DNA from: Atrina japonica
Taxonomy: Eukaryota > Mollusca > Bivalvia > Pterioida > Pinnidae
Direction of reading: 5' to 3'
Assembly (NCBI GenBank): GCA_030159075.1
Contig: BROG01000005.1
Span: 124,001-188,000 of the forward strand
Length of the DNA stretch: 64,000 nt
Shown here: positions 23,028-31,849 of the stretch, piece by piece
Numbering within the stretch: position 1 is the stretch's first letter
How the letters are laid out: the number at the start of each line of letters is the position of its first letter
The notes under the pieces: model-generated
What the model was told of the DNA's origin: nothing
The model's database searches: none
What the model saw: only the letters and a program-made list of their open reading frames with translations
Program-made: the position numbers and the translations under genes

Positions 23028-25623
23028 AAGCCATAGCCACTTTATTTCTATTTCACATTGTAAAAAAACAAGGTCAAATTTTTTGTTTTAACATTTTAAA
23101 GTGATCTTTGTCTTTATAGTAATATTTAATGGGTGGAGGGGAGTCCATAGCCACTTTGGTTTTTGAAACACTCTTGTTACATTGTAGCAAATGATACAAG
23201 GTCAAATTCATTTTGGATTATTTTGCCCATTTAATATCAAGTTTAGAGTATTGTCTTTATAGTAATATTTAATTTTGTGTTACAGGCAGTTGGAGGGGAG
23301 TCTCAGTATTTACAGTATTGTTTTTATTCTGTAATTTTGTGTTACAGGCAGTTGGAGGGGAGTCTCAGTATTTACAGCATTGTTTTTATTCTGTAATTTT
23401 GTGTTACAGGCAGTTGGTGTTACAGGCAGTTGGAGGGGAGTCTCAGTATTGTTTTTATTCTTTAATTTTGTGTTACAGGCAGTTGGAGGGGAGTTTCAGT
23501 ATTGTTTTTATTCTGTAATTTTGTGTTACAGGCAGTTGGAGGGGAGTCTCAGTATTGTTTTTATTCTGTAATTTTGTGTTGCAGGCAGTTGGAGGGGAGT
23601 CTCAGTATTGTTTTTATTCTGTAATTTTGTGTTACAGGCAGTTGGAGGGGAGTCTCAGTATTGTTTTTATTCTGTAATTTTGTGTTACAGGCAGTTGGAG
23701 GGGAGTCTCAGTATTGTTTTTATTCTGTAATTTTGTGTTACAGGCAGATGGAGGGGAGTCTCAATATTTACAGCATTGTTTTTATTCTGTAATTTTGTGT
23801 TACAGGCAGTTGGAGTGGAGTCTCAGTATTTACAGCATTGTTTTTATTCTGTAATTTTGTGTTGCAGGCAGTTGGAGGGGAGTCTCAGTATTTACAGCAT
23901 TGTTTTTATTCTGTAATTTTGTGTTGCAGGCAGTTGGAGGGGAGTCTCAGTATTGTTTTTATTCTTCAATTTTGTGTTACAGGCAGTTGGAGGGGAGTCT
24001 CCAAGGGCAGTAATAGAGAGTATATCCGACATATATCTGACACTTAGTAAACATTATCCGTATCAATTCGCAAAGTGGTTGAAAGATGTCATTTTCAATG
24101 AAGGCTATCCATCAGTGCGTGTAACAAAGACTGAAAAAGAATATTTTGTTAAAGCCATTCTCAGGTATGAAGCATGGCACATTTATATGGGTAAAGATGG
24201 TAATAAAGTATAAACAGTAAAACCTTTGAATTTTGGCTTATAAAGAACTTGATTAAAACCTCCTGCATTTTTCCATATACTTTCCATATATTTACATATT
24301 GATTGTTATTTCCTTCATTGCAAGTATACAGACTGGTTGCATTTATATTTAATGTCTGACACACAGCTGTTCAGCTGTTATGTCATATGAAAACCTCCCC
24401 CTGAAAAGTCAATTATATAGAATGAATTTTGTATTCAGCTGACTACAGATTCACAGAAAATGGTAATATATATAATTATAAGGATTGTTATTCATTTTTT
24501 TGAAAAACATGGAATATACTTGCAATGACTCTTGGAAAAAAATTCAGTGTGCAGCACAAATTGTTTTTCCATGAGTCAGTGCATGTATATTCCATGTTTT
24601 TCAAAAAATTTAAAAAAATCCTTAATTGAAATCAGTTGTGAATACTGTGAATATGCTCATGATAAACCATACGTATGCCTGTGTACTCTCGAGATTACAA
24701 ATTTCATTAATGATTACATATGTAATTATGATAACACAAAAATATTTCCAAATGTTATCATTATAAGTTCTTGTAATTATACTAATGTAAGGTACAACTT
24801 GTTCATTTTTGATTATCTTACCTTATCCTTTTTTCTAAAACAAATGATGTTATTGAGATAGTGTTAAGTATCATTTACATGTTATTGTTTGGTCAACATA
24901 AACACACTAGACTTGCAGTTTGTCAATTCCCAAATACAAACAAGTGGAAAACCTCACAAAATACTGTTAAAATTAATTCTTCAACTGACATGTTTTACTG
25001 TATATAAACTAGTGATTGATTTTAGATTGAATCTGAAGGAACTTTTGTGTATAACTGCAATATATCATCTATTTTGATCAGATGTGTTTGAGTGGTTAGA
25101 GCAGCATTCTCTAAACCATGAAGTCTCTCACCTCTAATCAGTATAGGTTTAAGTCCCACTGGAACCTAAGCTGATTTTGTGAGAAAGTTTGGTCAATTTA
25201 CTTGCGGAAGGCTGGTGGTCACTGGCCAATCTAAAAAATAAAAAGAATTCTGATAAGACTTGATTAATATATAAAAAGCTTCAAGTTTGTGTTGCCCAAA
25301 CTATCCAAAATTAACAACCATGTAAATACAGATCATGTATAAATCAACATTGTGGAAAGTGAGATACTCCTGGCAAATGTGATCATATAATGGCCTCATG
25401 CTATTCATATCATATCATATCATATGTATACATGGTTCATATTAATTTTTGAAATTTTTTATATGCTTTCATCCTAGACATTGCTGCTTAGAGAACTTTT
25501 TACTCTCATTTCAGAGAAAAGTTAAACAAAGTAAGAACACGAGCGACAGTTAAAGAGTTTACTTTGAAGTGTCGAGGTCTGTTTGGTACGGAGTACGCTA
25601 CACAGACTGTCACAGGGATATAG
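1180..25623 (+). CDS. IPO13: Importin-13, C-terminal two thirds (18 exons, 5'-partial)
   Basis: Importin-13 is a karyopherin-beta family nuclear transport receptor that carries cargo in both directions under Ran control; it is a superhelix of HEAT-type repeats. Exons read from the sequence: 1180-1260, 2236-2374, 3034-3083, 3440-3541, 3798-3945, 4879-5060, 7499-7525, 8831-8965, 11555-11707, 12083-12163, 14732-14869, 18413-18509, 19086-19138, 20116-20182, 21137-21195, 22839-22928, 23983-24164, 25515-25623 (stop TAG). All introns are GT-AG and phases match, giving 630 residues. The product aligns end to end with vertebrate IPO13 from the GHYPV region (residue about 340) to the C-terminus; conserved stretches include GHYPV, FTFWY, DEKEQFR, FSEW, VVEAVCDMF and TLLDDFSPM. 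The N-terminal Ran-binding part lies upstream of the window. Four introns have tandem arrays at their splice sites. A human-like C-terminus (RGLFGTEY) ends the protein. Confidence 0.96.
1370..2150. repeat. Tandem array, about 100-105 bp unit, roughly 6 diverged copies
   Basis: Units contain 'actgtgtttgg', 'ggggtgtattattgattt', 'aaacctgctgaaagctact' and 'aaccatgaacttgcaaagtc'. The array fills most of the intron between exons 1180-1260 and 2236-2374 and is interrupted by a SINE at 1462-1706. Confidence 0.75.
1462..1706 (-). mobile_element. tRNA-derived SINE inserted in tandem array
   Basis: On the minus strand the head reads like a tRNA: 'gtagagcactggttagtgc' (A-box region) and a degenerate B-box about 45 bp on. 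It is flanked by a direct repeat CTGTGTTTGGTT at 1450-1461 and 1707-1718. This fits a target-site duplication, although the same 12-mer also belongs to the host repeat unit. Confidence 0.6.
2640..2890 (+). mobile_element. Interspersed repeat fragment ('TGACCTTGACC' family)
   Basis: It shares 'ccatgagagataag', 'catatagattctttatg', 'ctttgaccta' and the end 'gagctttgttgtcttctgac' with copies at 19550-19985 and 50245-50650, and the end alone recurs at 11253-11276. No coding capacity is seen. It is probably a non-autonomous element; its class cannot be told from sequence alone. Confidence 0.6.
3081..3224 (+). repeat. 24-bp tandem array of the IPO13 exon 3034-3083 donor (6 copies)
   Basis: The exon end ATG and donor GTGAGTAAATGT are repeated at exact 24-bp spacing (ATG or its equivalent at 3081, 3105, 3129, 3153, 3177, 3201). 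Copies 1, 2, 3 and 5 keep ATG|GTGAGT, copy 6 has GTTAGT, and copy 4 has lost GT. Because 24 is divisible by 3 and no stop occurs in the exon frame across the array, use of a later donor would add 8 residues per step. Confidence 0.9.
3946..4878. other. IPO13 intron with TG-rich low-complexity tract
   Basis: 4015-4145 is a (TG)/(TCTG)-rich tract. The rest shows no coding or clear repeat structure that I can assign. The branch/pyrimidine region before 4879 is T-rich. Confidence 0.6.
5061..5580 (+). repeat. 61-bp minisatellite of the IPO13 exon 4879-5060 donor (about 8.5 copies)
   Basis: The unit begins with the intron donor GTTTGTCACATCTC and ends with 'gaaatagtcag', so each junction recreates AGTCAG|GTTTGT, like the genuine exon end at 5060. 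Period is 61 bp (starts at 5061, 5122, and so on). In the exon frame the first unit runs into TAG after 13 codons, so skipping the first donor would truncate the protein. Confidence 0.9.
5590..7470. repeat. 37-bp minisatellite, about 50 copies
   Basis: The unit is approximately 'acctagaaatagtcag' plus 'ttttatctatatacacca' plus 1-3 bases. It shares 'acctagaaatagtcag' with the 3' half of the adjoining 61-bp unit, so the two arrays look related by descent. Together they make up nearly the whole 2.4-kb intron before the 27-nt exon. ORFs across it are by-products of the repeat. Confidence 0.9.
7499..7525 (+). CDS. IPO13: IPO13 27-nt microexon
   Basis: CAAGCATTGG... encodes nine residues, QALESGILR, between a strong acceptor (long CT tract then TAG) and the donor GTGAGT. 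It is phase 0 on both sides. It aligns without gaps to vertebrate IPO13 between the VSQ and TSQCMW regions, which supports it as a real exon despite its size and its position right after a 2.4-kb minisatellite. Confidence 0.85.
7650..7842. mobile_element. MITE-like hairpin element
   Basis: Terminal inverted repeats: left 'agtggaatctcgttatc' (7654-7670), right 'ataacgagattccact' (7820-7835), flanked by TA-rich sequence. The centre repeats 'cgatatccggatttcgag'-type words. There is no ORF. It resembles short DNA-transposon derivatives; the superfamily is not determined. Confidence 0.65.
8239..8331 (+). other. Candidate 93-nt cassette exon of IPO13 (uncertain)
   Basis: The segment lies between CTCTAG and GTATGA, is 93 nt (31 codons), and is open in the phase-0 frame required by both neighbouring exons. 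It would read as a charged stretch containing [13 protein letters not shown]. Vertebrate IPO13 aligns without it, so if used it would be an alternative insertion after the microexon. A 31-codon open frame can occur by chance in about one case in five, so this is weak evidence. Confidence 0.3.
8332..8830. other. IPO13 intron, diverged duplicate of 7860-8240
   Basis: Words such as 'ttttattacatatt', 'cacattatagatgatgtc' and 'tttctcccat' recur from 7860-8130, indicating an old internal duplication of intron sequence. A short inverted repeat 'ctcaatcc...ggattgag' sits at 8347-8368. No further exon is seen before the acceptor at 8829-8830. Confidence 0.5.
9425..9512. mobile_element. Short MITE-like element
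   Basis: Ends 'acacccctga' and 'tcaggggttt' are inverted, and an internal palindrome 'gaccattctttgaaatggtc' is present. A second copy of the family lies at 20478-20578 with 'tacccctgag' and 'tcaggggtga' ends. Confidence 0.5.
9825..9995. mobile_element. Interspersed repeat end ('agctcccctattcgaagaat')
   Basis: A terminal hairpin 'cccctattcgaagaatagggg' is followed by 'cttatgtagtcaccctggc', a form typical of dispersed molluscan repeats. No ORF. Class unknown. Confidence 0.4.
10165..11130. repeat. 122-bp tandem array, about 8 copies
   Basis: The unit contains 'cacagccccacccttaaacc', 'tattgattgttatagggaaa', 'cctgccccaccc' and 'acttataacttaaaaacc'. Successive 'cacagcccc' words lie at about 10398, 10521, 10643, 10766, 10889 and 11016. 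It lies within the 2.6-kb intron 8966-11554. The 101-aa ORF across it is a repeat artefact. Confidence 0.9.
12290..12550. mobile_element. Interspersed repeat fragment
   Basis: 'atgcccctggcctgtaagg', 'gggggcatctagtg' and a TCTG-rich stretch resemble the start of a dispersed element. No coding signal. Assignment rests on pattern only. Confidence 0.35.
13028..13312 (+). mobile_element. tRNA-derived SINE, family A, near full length
   Basis: The head has an A-box-like 'tcagttggtagcatatac' and a B-box-like 'gtgagtttgagtcc', then the family body 'gagacagtaaaaatcgagg', 'catgttaaagaaccctcac', 'gaagcccttcac', 'catttggtgatgtctcc', and an A/CAA-rich tail. Relatives are at 44238-44496, 43013-43195 (5'-truncated) and 18690-18895 (degenerate). 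Confidence 0.8.
13470..14400. repeat. About 155-bp tandem array, 5-6 diverged copies
   Basis: Units share 'cagagagatcagaatcca', 'gacaggtggccatcttgg', 'tttctcagaaaggactgaag' and 'gaggtctagttgtgcatatt', with starts near 13621, 13775, 13905, 14055 and 14212. It lies in the intron before exon 14732-14869. ORFs on either strand here are by-products. Confidence 0.85.
15030..18362. repeat. 34-bp minisatellite, about 95 copies, with higher-order structure
   Basis: The unit is approximately 'aatgaccatgtataacctgt' plus 'ccagtacacttgtt'. It fills the intron between exons 14732-14869 and 18413-18509, ending 50 bp before the acceptor. From about 15300 to 16400 copies are riddled with small deletions; from 16430 on they are regular. 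Variant pairs (GTGTAACCTGACC followed by AGTATATTTG) recur at 17635 and 17907, 272 bp or eight units apart. The many minus-strand ORFs are by-products of the array. Confidence 0.95.
18690..18895 (+). mobile_element. SINE family A, degenerate copy
   Basis: 'gatgagactt', 'agagtcctcac', 'gtagcacttcacc', 'gtgtcctctccatat' and a CAAAA tail match the body of the 13028 copy with heavy divergence. Confidence 0.55.
19550..19985 (+). mobile_element. 'TGACCTTGACC' family element
   Basis: It contains 'tgacctagtgaccttgacc', 'accatgagggatagggcttt', 'gaccagagctttca' and an end like 'ttctgaaaactcttg'. The same module order appears at 50245-50650. Non-coding, intronic. Confidence 0.65.
20478..20578. mobile_element. 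MITE-like element, second copy
   Basis: Ends 'aactcatctacccctgag' and 'tcaggggtgaatgggct' are inverted relatives of each other and of the element at 9425-9512; the interior shares 'ccaaatgtg' and 'cttcagggg'. Confidence 0.5.
21196..22480 (+). repeat. 60-bp minisatellite of the IPO13 exon 21137-21195 donor (about 21 copies)
   Basis: The genuine exon end 'acatgttcttttatg|gtaggtt' is echoed in every unit as 'atgttctcccagg|gtaggttta'. The unit is about 60 bp with 'gtttcatctttagctcatag' in its body. Nearly all copies keep a CAGG|GTAGGT donor-like site. In the exon frame GTAGGTTGA stops at once after the first donor, so later donors would truncate. The 91-aa ORF at 21267-21542 is a by-product. Confidence 0.9.
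22938..23028. repeat. (AT)n microsatellite
   Basis: About 45 AT dinucleotides start 9 bp after the donor of exon 22839-22928. Confidence 0.95.
23285..23982 (+). repeat. 53/62-bp minisatellite of the IPO13 exon 23983-24164 acceptor (13 upstream copies)
   Basis: Each unit carries 'ttttgtgttacag' plus the exon start 'gcagttggaggggagtct', then 'cagtattgtttttattctg'. Some units have an extra 'tttacagca'-type insert (62 bp). The last copy is the real exon start. Periods are 3n+2; from an upstream acceptor the frame hits TAA within two units, so only the last acceptor gives a full-length protein. Confidence 0.93.
25080..25300 (+). mobile_element. tRNA-derived SINE, family B
   Basis: The head 'gagtggttagagcagcattc' (A-box region) and 'ggtttaagtccc' (B-box-like) are followed by 'actggaacctaagctgattt' and 'aaggctggtggtcact'. 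Relatives are at 38985-39180 (+) and 61640-61892 (-). Located in the last IPO13 intron. Confidence 0.75.
25515..25623 (+). CDS. IPO13: IPO13 terminal coding exon
   Basis: AG at 25513-25514 joins to the CTCAG end at 24164 to restore an arginine codon. It encodes the conserved basic tail (REKLNK..R) and RGLFGTEY, then TAG at 25621-25623. The tail is a few residues longer than the vertebrate protein. Confidence 0.93.
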
Positions 25624-26084
25624 ATGGAGATCAACTGAAAATTATACATTGCATTGATTACAACCATTTGACCATTAACTTATAATCTGTTGTGCTAATT
25701 ATCACAAATCTTTGTGATGTTGATAATAAGACTATGAAATGCCTTAGGAATGCAGTATTTGCAGTTTATTTTCATTTCACTAAATCTGCCCATGGTTTTG
25801 TTTTGCTAAGAAAGAAAATGGTATTTCGTGTTAAATCCTGTTAATCTATTCTATCACATTTATTTCATCTGTGAAATATTTTCAGTTTTTATAAAACCTT
25901 GATTGATAGATATAACCGGTAAATTAGGTAAATTATTCATTATTCATTCTGAGAGTTATCATAACCTTTGAAGACCGGTGATTGAGGTATCAGGTATGGA
26001 TGTTGAAATTTACAGAAAATGTTTAAAACATTTGCTATGAACCATTGTGGCAAAATCATTTTTTCAATGTCAACATTGATTTAT
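25624..26084. other. IPO13 3' flank, probable 3' UTR
   Basis: AT-rich and non-coding, with no recognisable repeat. A convincing AATAAA close to the stop is not seen, so the 3' end of the transcript cannot be placed. AATAAA motifs occur much further on (for example 29166-29171). Confidence 0.4.
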
Positions 26085-26333
26085 TTGGTTACTACGAAAA
26101 ATTATTATGTGAAACTAGCAAGTTATAACGCGAAAGTAACATGTTATAACGCAAAACAAATGCGTAATAATGTGAAACTAGCAGGTTATAATGCAAAACA
26201 AGTATGTAATACCATGAAACAGATCGCGTTTTAACGTGAAACAAGTACGTAATTACACGAAAAGGCATATATAAGTACCGGTCTGACTACATTGGTAGAT
26301 TTGAATTTCTAAAGTATAAACAAATCTAATTAG

Positions 26334-26393
26334 GCTGGGTAAAATCAGAGAATTTATGCTGGGACATAAAAAATTTCTCTGATTTTACCCAGC
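26334..26393. repeat. Perfect 19-bp inverted repeat
   Basis: GCTGGGTAAAATCAGAGAA at 26334-26352 is matched by its exact complement at 26375-26393 with a 22-bp loop. It sits just inside the left arm of the foldback element and may be the end of a nested element. Confidence 0.85.
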
Positions 26394-26594
26394 GATTCCA
26401 CAGAAATTACCTCAAACCTAACCCTTATAAAAACACCTTTTTATTTGCTTCCCACAGCACTGCATAAAGAACGTACCATTTTACGTGCATAGTGTTTTGT
26501 CACTCCCCCCCACCCCCAAAAAGTAACTCTCCTTCTTTGAAAATTCTTGGATCTGCCCCTGTAACCCATTCTCAATATTTTGAATGATTGTGCT

Positions 26595-26595
<1 letters not shown>

Positions 26596-26640
<45 letters not shown>
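26596..26640. repeat. Poly-C homopolymer of 45 nt
   Basis: An uninterrupted run of C. The true length is uncertain in any assembly. Confidence 0.9.
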
Positions 26641-27429
26641 TTTTCTGGACCCAGCTACGCCACTGTATATTGATGGTTTCGAAGTTTCAACCGACAGAAG
26701 ATTTGGACAATGACCATCATGATTGACTGAAATATACATACAAGTGAGATTACATTTACTGGTAGTTAATACATTCTTTAAAAACAGTTTGTATAAAAAT
26801 AATTGTTTGAATCTTATGAAAGAATTGAACCATTAAACAGACAAAATATCGCAGGAAAGTGAATTAAAGAGAACAAGAGAACCATTTAACGTTGAATTCT
26901 TTTCTTTGTAAAGTTGCCTTACTGAGTAAGCCTATGACTTTATCTGCCAGAGCAAGAAAGCTCAATATTTCGGCTTGTGAAAAACCTAGTTCAAAGTAAA
27001 TTCTAACTAAACTTTCGTATTCCATGGCTTTGTAGTCAGACCAGTACTTATATATGCTTTTTCGCGTTATTACGCGCTTGTTTCGCTTTATAACGTGTTC
27101 TGTTTTGCATTATTATGCTTTTTTTTTCGCTTCATAACGTGTTCTGTTTCGCATTATTACACACTAGTTTTGTGTTATTATGCATTAGTTTCACGTTATT
27201 ACGTGTTTGTTTTGCATCATAATGCTCTAGTTTCCCATTATTACGTAATATTTTTGCATTATTAAGGGAAAGTTTGGCATTATTACACGATTAATTTTAT
27301 TTTTATCATCTACCAAATGAGCTCAATCGGCTTTCGTAGGTCACAGAGTTACATTAGGAGTGTCAGTAGTGCAAGTGAATGAAGTATCAATTGGCGGTAA
27401 TGAAATAAATCTACCTGTTTGCTTTATCA

Positions 27430-28270
27430 TATAATTGCTATTCATATACAGATGTTTATATCTGAATATTATGTTTATACTGGCATAATATTTGAATGTC
27501 ATCGTGATACTGACATTTAGCATTATATTTGAATGTCAATATGATACAGACATTATTTCATAATGTAATCATTTTCTTTGAATGTCATCATGACACTTAA
27601 AAAATCTTTGAATGTCATCATGAAACAACATTACATTTGAATATTTACATTTCCCGCAGTGGTCTCCCGTAGACTCCCTGTTGATCTAGACGGCATTTAT
27701 ATAAGCTATAAATGAAGTTCCACATATGACGTCACACAATGATGTAGCTTCATTCATAAAATGACATCACACCAAGATGTGTTTCATTCGTAAAAACTCT
27801 ATAGTTTACTGTTCACCTCGAACTTCGCTGTTCCATCATAATGACTGGTCTTTTATAAGGCAATATATATTCGATTCCTTATTTTGTTTTTTTGAAAACT
27901 ATGATGTAAATATAATGAATGAATACTTGTCAGAGTGCATTTATTGTCAATATGGATGTCATTTGGGTGACGGTTAAATATTCTCGGCGCCCATATGGCA
28001 CCATTCTATTTATCTGTCACCCAAACAGCATCCATATTGGCAATAAATGCACTCTGAAAAGCGTTCATTCATTAAATATCAACATTGTTTTTGACTGTCA
28101 TTATGATACTGATATTTTCTCTGAATGTCAACATTATCTTTTAATGTCATTATGACACTGTCATTACCTTTGAATGTCATCATGACACCAACATTATCTC
28201 TGAATGTCACAATTATCTTTGATGGTCATCATGATACTGACGTTCTCTTTTAATGTCATCATGATATAAA
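27430..28270. repeat. About 33-bp tandem array ('tttgaatgtcatcatgacac') split by an insertion
   Basis: Units lie at 27430-27645 and 28080-28270 in the same orientation. 27650-28075 interrupts them and contains a long hairpin. 'gtcatcatgac' within the unit is itself palindromic. Confidence 0.7.
27914..28073. mobile_element. Long hairpin with about 58-bp arms
   Basis: The left arm (27914-27971) 'aatgaatgaatacttgtcag' through 'atttgggtgac' is complementary to 28016-28073 'gtcacccaaacagcatccat' through 'gcgttcattcatt', with a few mismatches and a 44-bp loop. No coding potential is evident. It is probably an end or full copy of a MITE. Confidence 0.75.
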
Positions 28271-28279
28271 TTTCAGCTG

Positions 28280-29965
28280 TAATATTGTTTTGTTAGGTAT
28301 TCTTTGGTTTGTTCTGTATGCGTACGCAGGAAATATTTTATTTTTCAATTCCTAATTACCTTTAATGTTATAAATTAGCTTCACCCACCTTTTGTCATAT
28401 TAAATTATTTTATTAGGCCCTGCTTTGCTACGTAATTTTGTGTTTGCATACACTAAATCGTTATACTGGGTGTACGTTTTTAAAGGAGAACGTTTTAATA
28501 GTTTTTTTCTACTGTAATTGTTAGATGAAAGAATCTTCTGATGAATCTATATTCAATATTCTTAAATTATTCCGAAAAAAAGATTAGGAGATCTAGAAAT
28601 GGAATCATTCATTCTACTTAAACAGCTCTCAGAATGTAATACAAGTTGACCATTTTGAAATTATTTTATAATCACAATCTTCTATTGTGACTGTAACTTA
28701 CTCACAAGGATAGCTTTTATGGCAATATATAGGTAAATTTATTACTGTAGACTTTCACACATTATTTACAACTGACAAAGTGTTGTCTGAAGATCTGTCA
28801 GGAATTGAATTTAGCTGTTTTATTGGAGTGATACGGGTGTTTTTTTCAAAGCTATCTTTTTCACTTAAAGTATTACAAAAGTAATAATAATAATGAATTA
28901 GGATCCACATGATTTTCTGAAAATGCTTACCACAGTATCAAGCCATCAGATATTGGGCAATGCCAGTAATCTCCCTTTACGTGTTTTTTCTTCTACCTGA
29001 AAGAACAAGTTTTCACTATTATGATATTCCTGTTATGAAAATAAACAAGTGTGTTTGTTTAAAAGCCTTGCTGAACTTCACTTGTAAGGTTTTGTTCTTT
29101 GTATAATTGGGTTGACTTTATTTGTATGAATGAGGATTACATAATTCTGTTCCTGTTTTTGTGGAAATAAAGCCCTGTGTATTATTTAACTCCTGTGTGT
29201 GGGCTAAAACACTGAGCTGTGCTCAATGTCAAGTTCCATCAGAATTCACATGATTTTCATTTGTTGATTTGTAACATTTTTTGTTATTTACAAACTACTC
29301 ATAATACTTGTCAGACATGAACAAAATAATGTTTCTCAACCAATTTTGAAACTATTTTATGTGCTATATCTATCAACCAATGAGAAGATACATTCATTAC
29401 AACTATGTTATAAACTCAATATGTTATAAACTATCATATTACCTATAACACATGTAATATATGGATATATAATATCGTGTTTATCACTGAGGGTTATGGC
29501 AAGATAATGAAGGATGTTATAGGAATATCAGTATTAAGTTTATCAGGAATTAGTTGCTACTGCTTTTTTATTATCAAGGATTTACCAATCAAATTGTCAG
29601 AATTTTTAAAATAAAATTTATGACCTCTACTAATTTGACATGATTGTAACTGACCTTTAAGGCATGTTTGTACTCGATTCTATAATGAACTCTATAATTG
29701 TTTTGTGTGTCAACAGATTTTTAGGGCCTATTTATTGGTTTCATATAGTTTTCTAGTTTATGATACTTTTTAAGGTAACATCTGCTTGCCCAGATTACAG
29801 AGCAATTTAATGTACAGTCAGTGCTATATATAGTTACAAATGTTAGTCATTAAAATGGAATGAAAAAATATTGGAATAAATTAATTGAGTTTCTTACAGT
29901 ATGTAATGTTAAGATATTAATACAAAGAGCTGTCAAGTCAGCCATGGTGAATATATAGTAACCAC
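28280..29965. other. Intergenic, no recognisable feature
   Basis: AT-rich single-copy-looking sequence without convincing ORFs. AATAAA at 29166-29171 followed by a GT-rich stretch ('ctgtgtgtgggc' at 29193) could be a polyadenylation site, but no transcript can be linked to it. Confidence 0.4.
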
Positions 29966-29969
29966 TGGT

Positions 29970-31560
29970 AAATGCCCGAGTGTGATCTGTACAGCAAGTC
30001 ATGTCATCACTTTAGTGGGTGTTATAATCTGATCTGTACAGCAAGTCATGTCATCACTTTAGTGGGTGTTATAATCTGATCTGTACAGCAAGTCATGTCA
30101 CTTTAGTGGGTGTCATCTGATCTGTACAGCAAGTCATGTCATCACTTTAGTGGGTGTTATCATCTGATCTGTACAGCAAGTCATGTCATCACTTTAGTGG
30201 GTGTTATCATCTGATCTGTACAGCAAGTCATGTCATCCCTTTTGTGGGTGTTATGATCCGATCTATACAGCAAGTCATGTCATCTTTAGTGTGTTACAGC
30301 TGATCTGTCATGTCATGTCATCCCTTTTTGTGGGATCTGTACAGCAAGTCATGTCATCCCTTTTGTGGGTGTTATCATCTGATCTGTACAGCAAGTCATG
30401 TCATCACTTTTGTGGGTGTTATCATCTGATCTGTACAGCAAGTCATGTCATCCCTTTTGTGGGTGTTATCATCCGATCTGTACAGCAAGTCATGTCATCC
30501 CTTTAGTGGGTGTTATGATCTGATCTATACAGCAAGTCATGTGAACACTAGTAATTGTTTTAGTGTAATCTGTACAGCAAATCATGTGACCACTGGTGTC
30601 TCTACAACAAGTTATGTGATCACTGCAGTGTTATAGTCATAGTGTGAACATTACAGCAAGTCATGTCATCACTTTAGTGGGTGTTATAATCTGATCTGTA
30701 CAGCAAGTCATGTCATCACTTTAGTGGGTGTTATAATCTGATCTGTACAGCAAGTCATGTCATCACTTTAGTGGGTGTTATAATCTGATCTATACAGCAA
30801 GTCATGTCATCACTTTAGTGGGTGTTATAATCTGATCTGTACAGCAAGTCATGTCATCACTTTAGTGGGTGTTATAATCTGATCTATACAGCAAGTCATG
30901 TCATCACTTTAGTGGGTGTTATAATCTGATCTGTACAGCAAGTCATGTCATCACTTTAGTGGGTGTTATAATCTGATCTCTACAGCAAGTCATGTCATCA
31001 CTTTAGTGGGTGTTATAATCTGATCTGTACAGCAAGTCATGTCATCCCTTTTGTGGGTGTTATCATCTGATCTGTACAGCAAGTCATGTCATCCCTTTTG
31101 TGGGTGTTATCATCCGATCTGTACAGCAAGTCAGCCCTTTAGTGGGTGTTATGAACTGATCTACAGCAAGTCATGTGAACACTAGTAATTGTTTTAGTGT
31201 AATCTGTACAGCAAATCATGTGACCACTGGTGTCTCTACAACAAGTTATGTGATCACTGCAGTGTTATAGTCATAGTGTGAACATTACAGCAAGTCATGT
31301 GATTGTAATGGTATGATCTGTACAGCAAGTAATGTGATGGCTAGTGATTGTAATGGTCTTATCTGTACAGCAAGTCATGTGATCTCTAGTTAGTGTTATA
31401 GTGTAATCTGTACAGCAAGTCATGTGATCCCATATAGTGTAATCTGTACAGTTAGTCATGTGGTCGCTGTAGTGCGTGTTCTTGTGTGATCTGTACACAA
31501 AGTCCTGTAATTCCCAGCGAGTGTTAAAGTGTGATCTGTACAACAATTAATGTGATCTTA
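29970..31560. repeat. 47-bp minisatellite, over 30 copies, with a 634-bp internal duplication
   Basis: The unit is approximately 'ctgatctgtacagcaagtca' plus 'tgtcatcactttagtgggtg' plus 'ttataat'. An irregular block beginning 'gtgaacactagtaattgttt' at 30541 recurs near-identically at 31175, showing a larger segment was duplicated. ORFs here are by-products. Confidence 0.93.
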
Positions 31561-31574
31561 AGTGAGTGTTTTGT

Positions 31575-31710
31575 GCATAGGCGTCGGAACTGGGGAGGCT
31601 AGGGGGGCTTAGCCCCCCCCCCCACTTTTTAGCAAAGATAGACATAGATGTTGAAAATTGGGGCTTAGCCCCCAGACGTTTCTGGCGTATGTGTGTGTTT
31701 TAAGTTGGTT
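31575..31710. mobile_element. Interspersed repeat terminus
   Basis: 'taggcgtcggaactggggag' with 'ggggggcttagccccccccc' and a second 'ggggcttagccccca' is a GC-rich end common to dispersed elements in animal genomes. No ORF. Class unknown. Confidence 0.4.
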
Positions 31711-31849
31711 TAGCCCCACCACTTTCAATTCTGAAGAGCAAGTCTTGTTTACAGATAAACAAAATGGTCTGTTAAGTCATTTACATGAATGTAGAGTATT
31801 ACAAATTGATTGGTGCAACTTATCATCTTGGTCATATATTACAGTGATG

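Larger units (their letters stand above)
26085..27300. mobile_element. Foldback element with inverted arms made of about 21-bp tandem repeats
   Basis: The left arm (26096-26300) contains 'gtaataatgtgaaactagca'-type units and ends 'catatataagtaccggtctg'. The right arm (27020-27295) is its inverse: 'cagaccagtacttatatatg' then 'cgttattacgcgcttgtttc'-type units. The spacer holds a perfect 19-bp hairpin and a poly-C tract. No ORF of note. It resembles foldback-type DNA elements. Confidence 0.75.
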
